Shown here: in pieces, positions 28,359 to 38,811 of the stretch | Numbering within the stretch: the stretch's first letter is position 1 | Layout: each line of letters starts with the position of its first letter | NCBI RefSeq assembly: GCF_027988105.1 | Contig: NZ_JAQJZJ010000004.1 | Location: 310,001 to 374,000 of the forward strand | Direction of reading: 5' to 3' | DNA length: 64,000 nt | Source of the DNA: Pseudomonas aestuarii | GTDB taxonomy: Bacteria > Pseudomonadota > Gammaproteobacteria > Pseudomonadales > Pseudomonadaceae | Position numbers and translations under genes: made by a program | The notes under the pieces: generated by a model | The model's database searches: none | What the model was told of the DNA's origin: nothing | What the model saw: only the letters and a program-made list of their open reading frames with translations

Positions 28359-28390
28359 GGCCCGGGGGCCTAGGGGGCGCTTACGCGCCC
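28359..28390 (-). other. Two GC-rich hairpins between tssA and tssB
   Basis: One inverted repeat (GGGCGC / GCGCCC, 28375-28390, 4-nt loop) begins inside the tssA stop codon; a second, GGCCCGGGGGCC, occupies 28359-28370. There is no T-tract, so this is not a classical terminator. It could stabilise or partially attenuate the message upstream of the highly expressed sheath genes. Function is inferred only. Confidence 0.35.
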
Positions 28391-29952
28391 TACTCAAGCA
28401 CCACTTCGAGATCGAGGTGGCACAGCCTGCGATAGATCTCTTCCTTGCTTTCGCGCACCGCATGATTCTGCGGCAGCAGCTCGCAACAGCTGTGCAGCAT
28501 GCGCAGTACGTCCAGGGCGAGATCGGGTTCCCAGTCGCCGAGGCCTGAGGCCTGTAGCGTCTGATCTAGCGATTCGAGTTGGGTTTTGGCCAGTTCATAC
28601 TTTTTGGCGCTGTAGCACAGGCGGGCCAGGGTCAATTGCCAGAAAAAGCGTTCACGACCGCCGCGGGCCTTGGCCAAGCCCTTTTTCAGTTGTTGTACGG
28701 CCGCTTTCAGGCCGTCCTTGCGCAGCTGCGGTAGCACGTCCTGCAGGGCGACATCCCAGGCCGGTTGACTAGCGCCGTCATTGGCCGCCGGAGTACTGTC
28801 GGCCACCGTGAGCTGCAGGTGGGGCATGACGTGGGAGCTGATCCAGGCGCGGGTCTGGGCATCGGCGAAGGCGCTGCCATCGTGGAAGTGCAGCTCTTCC
28901 AGGCCGTTCATGCGCTGCAGGAACAGCGCCAACTGGATCTCCACTTCGCGCATCGCCTGTTCGGCTTTGAGGCCTTCCAGGCACTGCCAGACCAGGTGCT
29001 GGCCGTCGAGCCAGAAGGGCGCGCGGGCAATGCTGGCTTCCAGATCCACCAGCAGATCGGCGTACTGGTCTTGTTGATAGCGTTCCTGATAGCTGGCCAG
29101 CTTGTCGGCGGGCAGGCCGCGCAGGGCGGTGACCTGTTCGGCGTTGCGTTCCGGCAGGCTGTCGATCGGCAGCCACAGCAGGGTGCGGGCCAGACGCAGG
29201 GCGCGCAGGTCGCTGGCCTTCTGCTTGAGCCAATAGGCGCACAGTGGTCGGGCCTGGTCTTGCAGGCCGCGCAGGCTCTTGTGCGCGTCTTTCTCGCTAT
29301 CTACCGCAACGCCGGGGGTGAGCAGTTGGCTGGCGACCTGCTTGACCTGGGCCAACGCCGCGCCGACGCTGCCGGGCTCCGGCTGGCCCTGGCTGGCACG
29401 CTTGACCAGCTCGTCGAGGCGCCGACACAACGGCAGCAGCAGCGGCGCATCTTCGCCCAACTGGGTGGATAAACAGGCTTCGAGGGCACGCAGTTGTTCG
29501 GCCAGGCTGCGGAACAGCGCCAATTGCTCGCCGATCGGCACATGCTCGGCCAATGCCTGTTCCAGGCGCGGGATCAGCCAGCTGATGGCGGCGGCGCGGG
29601 TGCGCGCCTTACGCGGATGCAGTTCGTCCCAGTGGTTGAGGCACAGGTAGTGCAGCAGGCTCAGGCCGGCTTGCAGGCCGGCGAAGGATTCGCGCTGATA
29701 CAGGCCCCAGATCAACCAGGACGCGACGCGCAGGTCCTTGGAGTGAGCACTGAGCAGTGTCTCACTGTCTTCGCGGATTTTCTGCCAGTCGATGCTGGCG
29801 GTTTCATGCAGGGCGGTGGCCTTGCTCAGCTCGTTTTCCAGCACTTCGTATTCGCTGGAATAACGCACGTCGCTACCGGCAAAGGCCCCCTCATTAATAG
29901 GGAGTTTGGCCAGCTCCAGGTAATAAGCTGTGAGCTTGTTCGAATACGTCAT
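28390..29952 (-). CDS. tssA: T6SS cap/baseplate protein TssA (HsiA, ImpA_N domain)
   Basis: 520 aa with the ImpA_N region (ELSKATALHETASIDWQKIREDSETLL, SKDLRVASWLIWGLY, FAGLQAGLSLLHYLCLNHWDELHP). The C-terminal third (PQLRKDGLKAAVQQLKKGLAKARGGRERFFWQLTLARLC) is of the class that oligomerises into the sheath-capping ring. It is the first gene of the operon, so its upstream region is the main T6SS promoter region. Confidence 0.93.
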   Translation of the reverse strand: MTYSNKLTAYYLELAKLPINEGAFAGSDVRYSSEYEVLENELSKATALHETASIDWQKIREDSETLLSAHSKDLRVASWLIWGLYQRESFAGLQAGLSLLHYLCLNHWDELHPRKARTRAAAISWLIPRLEQALAEHVPIGEQLALFRSLAEQLRALEACLSTQLGEDAPLLLPLCRRLDELVKRASQGQPEPGSVGAALAQVKQVASQLLTPGVAVDSEKDAHKSLRGLQDQARPLCAYWLKQKASDLRALRLARTLLWLPIDSLPERNAEQVTALRGLPADKLASYQERYQQDQYADLLVDLEASIARAPFWLDGQHLVWQCLEGLKAEQAMREVEIQLALFLQRMNGLEELHFHDGSAFADAQTRAWISSHVMPHLQLTVADSTPAANDGASQPAWDVALQDVLPQLRKDGLKAAVQQLKKGLAKARGGRERFFWQLTLARLCYSAKKYELAKTQLESLDQTLQASGLGDWEPDLALDVLRMLHSCCELLPQNHAVRESKEEIYRRLCHLDLEVVLE

Positions 29953-30371
29953 TCCATGACTCGACTAGTGGTTCAAGCAACTCGGGAACAAACGGCCTAT
30001 ATAGATTGGTGGCCGCTGAATTGTCCGAGTTGCGCAACTTCTTGCGCACTTATTATGTGCAACAAATTGCGCAAAGTCCCTTTGAGGCCGGCATCCTAGC
30101 CCCATGACGGCTGAGGGGCAACCTTTGAAAGTGTGAAGTAGATGGCACTGACGACGATTGCAGGAGTTATTACTGGGACGATAGTTCCCATTGTTTTTGC
30201 GAGCCACTACGCAAGTTTCAAAGTGTTTTATGCGCGTGCGAGATAATGAGTGTGTCGTGTAGGTAATCACTTACTGGCAAAGTAGTGGCGCATCACAGAA
30301 GTTAAAAGTAATAGGCGCCTTTATGTGAATGCTGTAGCGGTTTTACTTCTCTGTTTATGTCACGCACGCCC
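29953..30371. promoter_or_regulatory. tssA upstream region with repeated TTGCGCAA palindromes
   Basis: This non-coding stretch lies upstream of the T6SS operon. It contains a perfect 12-bp palindrome AGTTGCGCAACT at 30028-30039, a half-matching TTGCGCAC at 30042-30049 and TTGCGCAA at 30067-30074, next to GTGCAACA at 30057-30064. This repeated core looks like an operator for a dimeric DNA-binding protein. I found no consensus -24/-12 or las-type box that I would defend. The rest (30080-30371) is AT-richer and holds nothing I recognise apart from a doubtful 34-codon frame. Confidence 0.4.
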
Positions 30372-30399
30372 CCGCCAACGGCAATCTAACCGTCGGCGG
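30372..30399. terminator. Inverted repeat downstream of the mutarotase gene
   Basis: CCGCCAACGG (30372-30381) pairs with CCGTCGGCGG (30390-30399) with one mismatch and an 8-nt loop, just after the mutarotase stop on the minus strand. The T-rich side (TTTG) is on the plus strand, so it would be only a weak terminator for the gene on minus. Confidence 0.35.
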
Positions 30400-30408
30400 T
30401 TTGTCGTC

Positions 30409-31326
30409 TCAGGCCGGCAAGGCTTCGCTCCACAGGCTGACGCTGAGCCGGTGCTGGGCGTCGGGGGCGAGCAGGACGTGATCGTCGAGGACGTTGGCGT
30501 GTTCGATGCAGAGCATGCCTTGCCAGGCGTCTTCGGCGAATTGCGAGAGGCGGCGGGCCTTGTCGGTCCAGGGGTTCCACAGCACGGCCGAGCCTGAGCC
30601 GCTGCTGTTCAGGCGGATGCGTCGCTGCCAGGCGGGGTCGACGATGCTCAGTTGCGCCGGGGTATTCAGGTAGATGCGGTCGGTTTCGCCGTGGAAGTTC
30701 AGGATGTCGCTCTGTTGTCGTTCCAGCCAGTTGTCCAGGGTGTCGATGTAGCTGCAGCCCCTGAGTCCCTCGACGCGCACCTGGCGAATATCGCTGACGG
30801 CGAAGTAGCTGTGCAGGGCCTGGCTGAAGGCCAGGGGGGTGTCGCCGAGGTTGCGCGTCTCGAGTTCGAGGTGCAGCTGGTCATCGAGGCGGATGCGCAG
30901 CTTCAGTTCGGCGGCGTGCGGCCATTCCGTCTGCGCCTGCTCGACACTGTTGAAGACGAACTCGAGGACCACGCTGTGGTCCTGGCTGTCGATGCCGAGC
31001 AGCTGCCAGTCGAGTGCCCGCACCAGGCCGTGGGCCGGCACCAGGCTGCCGCCCTGATACATCGCCTGCACCTCCTGCGGGTTGCGCCGCAGGTCGCCGA
31101 ACCAGGGCCAGCACACCGGCACTCCGCCGCGTACGCCCTGGCCGTGCTTGAATTCGGCCTGTTTGCTGAGCCAGATCAGCGGCTGCTCGCCATTGCGTTG
31201 GTAGCTGAGGATCTGCGCGCCCTGTTGCGCGACCAGCAGTTCGGCGTTGGCGGTGCGCACGCGCCAGCAGGGCAGTTGGTTCATTTCCACCCGCTCGACC
31301 AGCGGGCGTTGTTCGGTTCCGCTCAT
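30409..31326 (-). CDS. D-hexose-6-phosphate mutarotase (YeaD family)
   Basis: 305 aa, aldose-1-epimerase superfamily, YeaD-like. Visible family features are GVPVCWPWFGDLR, the catalytic-histidine region VPAHGLVRALDW, and the C-terminal catalytic-glutamate region MLCIEHANVLDDHVLLAP. It interconverts the anomers of glucose-6-phosphate or related hexose-6-phosphates in the cytoplasm. It is a single gene, divergent from the exporter operon and not functionally tied to the T6SS. A 138-bp spacer separates it from the divergent adaptor gene. Confidence 0.92.
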   Translation of the reverse strand: MSGTEQRPLVERVEMNQLPCWRVRTANAELLVAQQGAQILSYQRNGEQPLIWLSKQAEFKHGQGVRGGVPVCWPWFGDLRRNPQEVQAMYQGGSLVPAHGLVRALDWQLLGIDSQDHSVVLEFVFNSVEQAQTEWPHAAELKLRIRLDDQLHLELETRNLGDTPLAFSQALHSYFAVSDIRQVRVEGLRGCSYIDTLDNWLERQQSDILNFHGETDRIYLNTPAQLSIVDPAWQRRIRLNSSGSGSAVLWNPWTDKARRLSQFAEDAWQGMLCIEHANVLDDHVLLAPDAQHRLSVSLWSEALPA

Positions 31327-31464
31327 GACTGCGCTCCTCTATTGCGTTGAGAGAAAGTGTGAACCGCTGTGCCGGCAAAGGCCAGACCGCAGCTTTCGCT
31401 GACCTGGCGCATTGTTGCGTGGTTTCTGCTGACCTAGGCTGAACACCAGCAAAGGGAGGCTGTG

Positions 31465-32606
31465 ATGCGCAAGATCTTGATGGCTGTGCTGCTATTGCTG
31501 GGCGTGGTGGCGGCTTTCTGGTGGTGGACCCGGCCGCAGCCATTGCCGGTGCGCCTGATTGCGGTGCAGCGCGGGCCGGTGGAGACCCAAGTGGCCAATA
31601 CCCGCGCCGGCACGCTCAAGGCCTGCCGGCGTACCCAGCTGTCGTTCAACCTGGGCGCCAAGGTCAGCGAGCGCCTGGTCGAGGAAGGCCAGCGGGTCGA
31701 GTCCGGCCAGGTACTGATGCGCCTGCGTCAGGATGAGCAGCAGGCCCGGGTGCGCGAGGTCGAGGCGCGCCTCGATGGTCAGCGTAACCAGCGCCAGCAG
31801 CGCTGCCTGCAGGCCGACCTGGATCGCCGCGACTATCAGCGTCTGGCCAAGCTGCAGGAGCGCCAGCTGGTGGCCGCGGATCGGGTCGACCAGAGCGCCA
31901 CCCATGCACGCCTGTCCGAGCTGGCCTGCAGCGCCGCCGCCACGGCGATCCGCGAGACCGAGGCGAACCTGGCCCTGCAGCGTGCGCTGCTCGATCAGGC
32001 CACGCTGCGCGCGCCTTTTGCCGGGATCATCGCCGAGATCAACGGCGAGGTCGGCGAGTTCGTCACGCCCTCGCCACCGGGGATTCCGACGCCGCCGGCG
32101 GTCGATCTGATCGACGACAGCTGCCTGTATGTCGAGGCGCCGATCGACGAGGTGGACGCCTCGCGGGTGGGCCTGGGCATGCCGGTCAGGGTCAGCCTGG
32201 ATGCCTTTCGCGAGCGCCGTTTCGCCGGCACGGTCAGTCGCATTGCGCCCTTCGTCCGCGATCTGGAAAAACAGGCGCGCACCGTCGATGTCGAGGTGCG
32301 TTTCGACGCGGTGCCGGCCGATGTGGCGCTGCTCACCGGCTACAGCGCCGACGTCGAGATTCTCCTCGAGCAGCATGTCGATGCCCTGCGCATTCCCACC
32401 GAGACCCTGCTGGAGGGCCAGCGGGTGCTGCGCTACGACCCCGACGCCGGCGTGCTGCGCGAGGTGCAGGTGCGCACCGGGCTGGGCAACTGGCGCTGGA
32501 CCGAGGTGCTCGATGGCTTGACCGAGGACCAGCGCATCCTCGCCAGCCTGGAGCAGGAGGGCCTGGCCGACGGGGTGGCGGTGACCCCGCAGGAGCCGGG
32601 GCCGCC

Positions 32607-32610
<4 letters not shown>
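31465..32610 (+). CDS. Periplasmic adaptor subunit of a MacA/HlyD-type ABC exporter
   Basis: 381 aa, membrane-fusion protein. There is an N-terminal membrane anchor (MRKILMAVLLLLGVVAAFWWW), a barrel-sandwich half (LSFNLGAKVSERLVEEGQRV), a helical hairpin (about residues 85-165), the second lipoyl half (ATLRAPFAGIIAEINGEVGEF) and a beta-barrel domain. The GTG at 31462 is one codon upstream, but the ATG at 31465 has GGGAGG at the right distance. It overlaps the ATPase gene by 4 bp. The substrate is unknown. Confidence 0.88.
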
Positions 32611-33288
<678 letters not shown>

Positions 33289-33302
<14 letters not shown>

Positions 33303-34503
33303 TGGCCTGGGGCTGATGCTCGGCGCCCTGCGCGGGCACGGTTCGCGCAGCCTGATGCTGCTGCTGGCGATCGCCATCGGCGTGGTCGCGGTGAACCTGC
33401 TCACCGGCCTGGCCGAGGGCGCCCGGCAGTTCGTCGTCGGCGAGTTTTCCCTGCTCGGCCACAACACCCTGAGCATCCTGCCGGGACGCAAGGAAACCAC
33501 CGGCGGCATGCCGCCGATCACCGGCCTGGCCACCCGCGACCTGACCCTGGGCGATGCCCTGGCCATCGCCCGCCTGCCCGGGGTACGGCGGGTCGCGCCG
33601 CTGCAGGCCGGCCAGGCCGAGGTCAACGTCGGCAACCGCTCGCGCGAGGCCTTCACCCTGGGCACCAGTCGCGAATTCTTCGCCATCCGCCAGCTCGGGG
33701 TGGCCCAGGGCCAGATCCTCCCGGCCATGGCGCTGGACCAGGCCGAGGCGGTCTGCGTGATCGGCGCGACCCTGCGCCGCGAACTGTTCGGCAACCGGCC
33801 GGCGCTCGGTGAGTGGCTGCGCGCTGGCGACCGGCGCTTCCGGGTGGTCGGCATCCTCAACCAGCGCGGCGAGTCGCTGGGCATGGACTTCGGCGAGATG
33901 CTGATCATCCCGGTGGCCAGTGCCCAGGCGCTGTTCAACCGCGAGGGCCTGTTCCGCGTGTTCGCCGAGGTGCGCGGGCCGCAGTTCATGGCCAGCGCCA
34001 GGCGGCAGATTATCGAAACCATCACCGCCCGCCACGAGGGCAAGGAGGACATCACCCTGATCAGCCAGGACAGCCTGCTCGCCGCCTTCGAGGGCATCCT
34101 CGATGCGCTTGGCCTGGCCCTGGCCGGGATCGCCGCGATCAGCCTGCTGGTGGCCGGCATCCTGATCATGAACGTGACCTGGATCGCGGTGAACCAGCGC
34201 ACCGCCGAGATCGGCCTGCTCAAGGCCCTGGGCGCGCGGCCGGGGCAGGTGCGCCTGCTGTTCGTCGGCGAGGCCGCGCTGCTGGCCCTGGCCGGTGGCC
34301 TGGCCGGGCTGCTGCTCAGCGAGCTGCTGCTCTGGTTCGGCCGCCAGCTGTGGGATATCCCGCTGCAGACCCCGGCCTGGGCGCGCGCCGGCTCGCTGCT
34401 GCTGGCCCTGCTGGCGGCGCTGCTGTTCGCCTGGCTGCCGGCCAACCAGGCGGCGCGGCTGGAACCGCTGGAAGCGCTGCGGCCGCCGGGGGCGCGCACA
34501 TGA
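33289..34503 (+). CDS. MacB-type ABC transporter permease 1 (FtsX/MacB_PCD)
   Basis: 404 aa with the MacB topology: one N-terminal transmembrane helix (SLMLLLAIAIGVVAVNLL), a periplasmic MacB_PCD domain (about 45-270), then three C-terminal helices with an FtsX domain (ISLLVAGILIMNVTWIAVNQRTAEIGLLKALGA). In classical MacB the ATPase is fused to this part; here it is separate. It overlaps permease 2 by 4 bp. Confidence 0.9.
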
Positions 34504-35699
34504 TGCGCTGGGAAGACGGCTTCAGGATGACCGCCTCGGCGTTGATCAGCCGGCCGTTGCGCAGCCTGCTGACCCTGCTCGGGGTGGCCATCGGCATCGC
34601 CGCGGTGGCCCTGCTCACGGCCATCGGCGAGGGCCTGCGGGTGTATGTGCTGGACAACTTCTCGCAGTTCGGCACGCGCATCATTGCGGTCAACCCGGGC
34701 AAGACCCTGACCAGCGGCATGGGCGGCATCCTCAGCAGCGTGCGTCCGCTGACCCTCGCCGACTCGGCCGCCCTGGGCCATCTGGCGCATGTCGAGGCGG
34801 TGGTGCCGATCATCCAGGGCAGCGGCGATATCCAGTTCGGCGCCATGAGCCGCAACAGCGACATCATCGGCGGCGGCCATCAACTGGCCGAGGCCTGGCG
34901 CTTCCGCCTGGCCCTCGGCCAGTTCCTGCCCGAGGCGCGCGACGGCCGTTCGCCGCCCTATGCGGTGCTCGGCCACAAGCTGCGGCGCGAGCTGTTCGGC
35001 GAAGCCAACCCGCTGGGCGAGCGCATCCGCGTCGGTGGCGTGCGCTTCCGGGTGATCGGGGTGATGGAGGAGAAGGGCCAGTTGCTCGGCTACGACCTCG
35101 ACGACATTGCCTACATTCCGGTGGACTGGGCGCAGAGCCTGTTCAACCGCGAGGGGTTGATGGAGATCGACCTGGTGTTCAATGCCGGCACCGGCTCGGC
35201 GCAGCTGGCCGAGCGGGTGCGCCGCATGCTGCTCGAGCGCCACGGCGACGAGGACTTCACCCTGACCACCCAGGACGACATGCTCGCCAGCCTCGACCGC
35301 ATCCTCGGCACCCTGACCATCGCCATCGGTGCCCTCGGCGGGATTTCCCTGCTGGTCGGGGCGGTCGGCATCCTCACCATCATGACCACCACGGTGGCCG
35401 AACGCACCGCCGAGATCGGCCTGTTGCGCGCCATCGGCGCCAGCGATCGGCAGGTGCTCGGGCTGTTCCTGGCCGAGGCCGCGCTGCTGTCGCTGGCCGG
35501 CGGCCTGCTCGGCCTGCTGCTGATGGGCCTGCTGTTGCTCGGCCTGTACCTGGCCGTGCCCGCCTTGCCGCTGAGCCTGGCGCCCGGCTTCCTGCTGCTG
35601 GCCCTGCTGCTGTCGGCGGTGATCGGCCTGCTGGCGGGCATCGCGCCGGCCCGCCGGGCGGCGCGCCTGCATCCGGTGGATGCTTTGCGCAGCGAGTAG
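34500..35699 (+). CDS. MacB-type ABC transporter permease 2 (FtsX/MacB_PCD)
   Basis: 399 aa, same topology as permease 1 but divergent in sequence: an N-terminal helix (LLTLLGVAIGIAAVALLTAI), a periplasmic domain with the MacB-type stretch RIIAVNPGKT, and three C-terminal helices (GGISLLVGAVGILTIMTTTVAERTAEIGLLRAIGA). The frame is open much further upstream, but the ATG at 34500 lies in an ATGA overlap with the permease 1 stop and gives the normal length. Two distinct permeases imply a heterodimer, as in LolC/LolE. No TolC-like gene follows. Confidence 0.9.
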   Translation: MMRWEDGFRMTASALISRPLRSLLTLLGVAIGIAAVALLTAIGEGLRVYVLDNFSQFGTRIIAVNPGKTLTSGMGGILSSVRPLTLADSAALGHLAHVEAVVPIIQGSGDIQFGAMSRNSDIIGGGHQLAEAWRFRLALGQFLPEARDGRSPPYAVLGHKLRRELFGEANPLGERIRVGGVRFRVIGVMEEKGQLLGYDLDDIAYIPVDWAQSLFNREGLMEIDLVFNAGTGSAQLAERVRRMLLERHGDEDFTLTTQDDMLASLDRILGTLTIAIGALGGISLLVGAVGILTIMTTTVAERTAEIGLLRAIGASDRQVLGLFLAEAALLSLAGGLLGLLLMGLLLLGLYLAVPALPLSLAPGFLLLALLLSAVIGLLAGIAPARRAARLHPVDALRSE

Positions 35700-35854
35700 C
35701 CTCGCCGTCGATCTGGCTCGCGCAGCGGCAAGCCGACGCCGCAGAAGCCAGCGTCTATAGTGAAGCGTGTCGCAAAATCGAATCGGATCATGCTGGGCGT
35801 TGAGCCATCACGAGGGAGTCGTGTGCAGTAGGTCGAGCCCGAGGTTGGAACACT
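35700..35854 (+). promoter_or_regulatory. Intergenic region before the T2SS operon
   Basis: These 155 bp separate the exporter from gspE. I see no strong terminator and no clear -24/-12 box. A GAGG about 11 nt before the gspE start is the probable ribosome binding site. A promoter for the T2SS operon is expected here but cannot be located by eye. Confidence 0.3.
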
Positions 35855-37576
35855 ATGCTTGCCGCACAAGGTGATGTATCGCCTGAGGAACCGCTCGATA
35901 TCGGCCAGGCGCTGGTCAAGGCCGGTCGCCTGGATGAAGCCGACTACAACCGGGTGCTGCGCATGCAGGCCGGGCAGGTCGAGAGTACCCCGCTGGCGAC
36001 CCTGCTCAATCGCCTGGGCCTGGTCTCTGAGCAGGACATCGCCCAGCAGTTGTCGCTGTTGCTCGGGCTGCCGCGGGTCGCCGCCAGCGATTTTCCCACC
36101 GCGCCGCTGCTGGCCGAGCGCCTGTCCTATCGCTTCCTCAAGGAGTGCCGGGCGCTGCCGCTGGAATTCGACGATGGCGAGCTGCTGGTGGCCATGGCCG
36201 ACCCGCAGGACCACTTCGTGCTGGACGCGCTGACCCTGGCCGCCGGTTGTCCGATTGCCCCGCGAGTAGCGCTCAGCTCGGAGATCGATGCCGCCATCGA
36301 GCGCATGCATGGCCAGGGCCAGAGCCAGATGGGCGACATCCTCTCGCGGGTCGAGGCCAGCGAGCAGGAGTCGGTCGAGGACGTTGAACAGCTGCGCGAC
36401 CGCGCCAGCGAGGCGCCGGTGATCCGCCTGGTCAACCTGATCATCCAGCGCGCGGTGGAGCTGCGTGCCTCGGACATCCACGTCGAGCCGTTCGAGAGCC
36501 GGCTCAAGGTGCGCTACCGGGTCGATGGTGTGCTGCAGGAGACCGAGGCGCCGCCGGTGCAGTTGTCGCCGGCGGTGATCTCGCGGATCAAGCTGATGGC
36601 GCGGCTGAACATCGCCGAACGACGACTGCCGCAGGACGGCCGAATCGAGATGCGCGTGCAGGGCAACGACCTCGACATCCGCGTCTCCACGGTGCCGACC
36701 ATGCACGGCGAGAGCGTGGTGCTGCGCCTGCTCAACCGCGAGAGCGTGGTCCTCGACTTCGCCGCCCTGGGCTTCAGCGCCCAGCCGTTGCAGCGCCTGC
36801 AGAGCGTGCTGAAGATCCCCCACGGCGTGCTGCTGGTCACCGGCCCCACCGGCAGCGGCAAGACCACCACCCTGTACACCGCGCTGAACAGCCTGAATAC
36901 CAGCGAGAGCAAGCTGATCACCGTCGAAGACCCGGTCGAGTACCAGCTCGAGGGGGTCAACCAGATCCAGGTCAAGCCGGCCATCGGCCTGAGCTTCGCC
37001 AACGCCCTGCGTTCGATCGTGCGCCAGGACCCGGACGTGATCATGGTCGGCGAGATGCGCGACCTGGAAACCGCGCGCATCTGCATCCAGTCGGCACTGA
37101 CCGGCCACCTGGTGCTGTCGACCCTGCACACCAACGATGCACCGAGCAGCGTCACCCGCCTGCTGGAGATGGGCGTCGAGGACTATTTGCTGACCTCGAC
37201 CCTGAATGCCGTGCTGGCCCAGCGCCTGGTGCGCAAACTGTGCCTGGAGTGCCGCGAGCCCTACCAGCCGCTGGCGGAGATGCTCCACGAACTGCGCCTC
37301 GATCGCCTGGCCGGCGAGCGCCCGGTGACCCTCTACCGCTCCAAGGGTTGCAGCGCCTGCAACGGCACCGGCTATCACGGCCGCATCGCCATCATCGAGG
37401 TGCTGACCCTCAGCGATCAGTTGCGGCGCCTGGTGCTCCAGCATGCCGACGCCGGCGCCCTGCGCCAGGCGGCCCGCGAGGAAGGCATGCTGAGCATGTA
37501 CGACGACGGCTGCCTGAAGGCGCTGGAGGGCACCACCAATATCGAAGAAGTGCTGCGCGTTACCCAGGAGGGCTAG
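35855..37576 (+). CDS. gspE: Type II secretion ATPase GspE (XpsE-type)
   Basis: 573 aa. It has an N1/N2 region (about 1-170) that docks on GspL, then the secretion ATPase domain: Walker A GPTGSGKT at about residues 330-337, the Asp box ITVEDPVEYQLEG, Walker B PDVIMVGEMRD and a His box. A zinc-binding loop has two Cys-x-x-Cys pairs (CLEC and CSAC) in the C-terminal part. It powers pseudopilus assembly on the cytoplasmic face. It is the first gene of an E-F-G-H-I-J-K-L-M-N-D operon, the order of the Xanthomonas xps cluster, not of Pseudomonas xcp. Confidence 0.95.
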   Translation: MLAAQGDVSPEEPLDIGQALVKAGRLDEADYNRVLRMQAGQVESTPLATLLNRLGLVSEQDIAQQLSLLLGLPRVAASDFPTAPLLAERLSYRFLKECRALPLEFDDGELLVAMADPQDHFVLDALTLAAGCPIAPRVALSSEIDAAIERMHGQGQSQMGDILSRVEASEQESVEDVEQLRDRASEAPVIRLVNLIIQRAVELRASDIHVEPFESRLKVRYRVDGVLQETEAPPVQLSPAVISRIKLMARLNIAERRLPQDGRIEMRVQGNDLDIRVSTVPTMHGESVVLRLLNRESVVLDFAALGFSAQPLQRLQSVLKIPHGVLLVTGPTGSGKTTTLYTALNSLNTSESKLITVEDPVEYQLEGVNQIQVKPAIGLSFANALRSIVRQDPDVIMVGEMRDLETARICIQSALTGHLVLSTLHTNDAPSSVTRLLEMGVEDYLLTSTLNAVLAQRLVRKLCLECREPYQPLAEMLHELRLDRLAGERPVTLYRSKGCSACNGTGYHGRIAIIEVLTLSDQLRRLVLQHADAGALRQAAREEGMLSMYDDGCLKALEGTTNIEEVLRVTQEG

Positions 37577-38797
37577 ATGCCACTGTTTCACTACCGCGCG
37601 GTGAGCGACAACGGCGAGGTCCAGCAGGGCCAGCTGGAGGTGGCCGACGAGCAGGCCGTGCTCGAGCAGTTGCATACGCGCGGGCTGATCCCGATCGAAA
37701 TCGGCCCCCAGCGTGGCTGGCAGGCCTGGTTGCAGCTCGACCTCAGCAGCCTGCTGGGCGCGTCGCGGAGCAAGAAACTGGTGATCCTGTTCACCCAGCA
37801 CCTGGCCTCGCTGCTGCAGTCGGGGGTGCCGCTGGATCGCTCGCTGGAGATCATGCTGCGGGTCAGCGTCGATGCGCCCATGCAGCAGCTGATCAGCCCG
37901 ATCCAGGAGGGCGTGCGCCGCGGCGTCAGCCTGTCACGCATTCTGTCCGAGCGCCCGGAGCTGTTCTCCGGGTTCTACATCAGCATGGTGCAGGCTTCGG
38001 AAGTGGCCGGCGACCTGGCCGAGGGGCTGAACAACCTGGCCTATTACCTGGAACGCAGCAAGTCGTTACGCGATCGCCTGGTGTCGGCGCTGATCTACCC
38101 GGTGATCCTGCTGGGGGTGTCGGTGACTTCGCTGCTGGTGATCCTCACCTACGTGATTCCGCAGTTCCGCCAGCTGTTCGACGACATGGGCGCGGCGCTG
38201 CCGTTGTCGACCCAGATCGTCATCAGCGTGGCTGAAGTGCTGCGCGGCTCAGCGGTCTGGCTGTTGCTGCTGGTACTGGCGGCGGTCTGGGGCTGGCGCC
38301 AGTTGCTCAAACAGCCGGGCTATCGCCTGCAGTGGGATCGTCTGATGCTGCGCCTGCCGCTGTTCGGCTCCTTGCGTCAACGCATCGAAACCGCCCGCTT
38401 CGCCCGTAGCCTGGGCACCCTGCTGACCGGCGGGGTGGCGCTGCTGCAGGCGCTGAACATCGCCCGTCAGACCCTGAGCAACCAATTGCTGGTGGAGCAG
38501 GTCGGTATCGCCGCCGAGAGCCTGAAGCAGGGGCGACAACTGGCCGCGCCGTTGTTGGCCTCCGGGGTGTTCCCGGTGCTGGCCCTGCAGATGATCCAGG
38601 TCGGTGAAGAAACCGGCCGTCTCGACGAAATGCTGCTGAAAGTGGCGGATACCTACGATCGCGAGGTCGAGGTCGCCATCCAGCGCTTGCTGGCGGTACT
38701 GGAGCCGATGCTGATCGTCGGTCTCGGCGTGCTGATCGCCGGCATCATCCTCTCGGTGCTAGTGGCCATCATGAGTATTACCGAAATACCGATTTAA
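37577..38797 (+). CDS. gspF: Type II secretion inner-membrane platform protein GspF
   Basis: 406 aa, two GspF domains with three transmembrane segments (about residues 168-190, 218-240 and 375-398). Typical elements are FTQHLASLLQSGVPLDRSLEIML and ARFARSLGTLLTGGVALLQAL, the two copies of the family repeat, and GEETGRLDEML. It starts directly after the gspE stop. Confidence 0.95.
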   Translation: MPLFHYRAVSDNGEVQQGQLEVADEQAVLEQLHTRGLIPIEIGPQRGWQAWLQLDLSSLLGASRSKKLVILFTQHLASLLQSGVPLDRSLEIMLRVSVDAPMQQLISPIQEGVRRGVSLSRILSERPELFSGFYISMVQASEVAGDLAEGLNNLAYYLERSKSLRDRLVSALIYPVILLGVSVTSLLVILTYVIPQFRQLFDDMGAALPLSTQIVISVAEVLRGSAVWLLLLVLAAVWGWRQLLKQPGYRLQWDRLMLRLPLFGSLRQRIETARFARSLGTLLTGGVALLQALNIARQTLSNQLLVEQVGIAAESLKQGRQLAAPLLASGVFPVLALQMIQVGEETGRLDEMLLKVADTYDREVEVAIQRLLAVLEPMLIVGLGVLIAGIILSVLVAIMSITEIPI

Positions 38798-38811
38798 CCA
38801 GGGAGAAACTC

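Noticed and set aside
29980..30090. Sigma54 box upstream of tssA
   Set aside because: Two candidates end in TTGC at proper spacing but have TGC in place of TGGC and little else; not strong enough to call.
30142..30246. 34-codon hydrophobic frame starting MALTTIAGVITG
   Set aside because: No ribosome binding site and no context; could be a small membrane peptide but chance is as likely.
31427..31443. Possible sigma54 box (TGGCGCATTGTTGC) upstream of the exporter operon
   Set aside because: The distance between the GG and GC elements is one base too short for RpoN.
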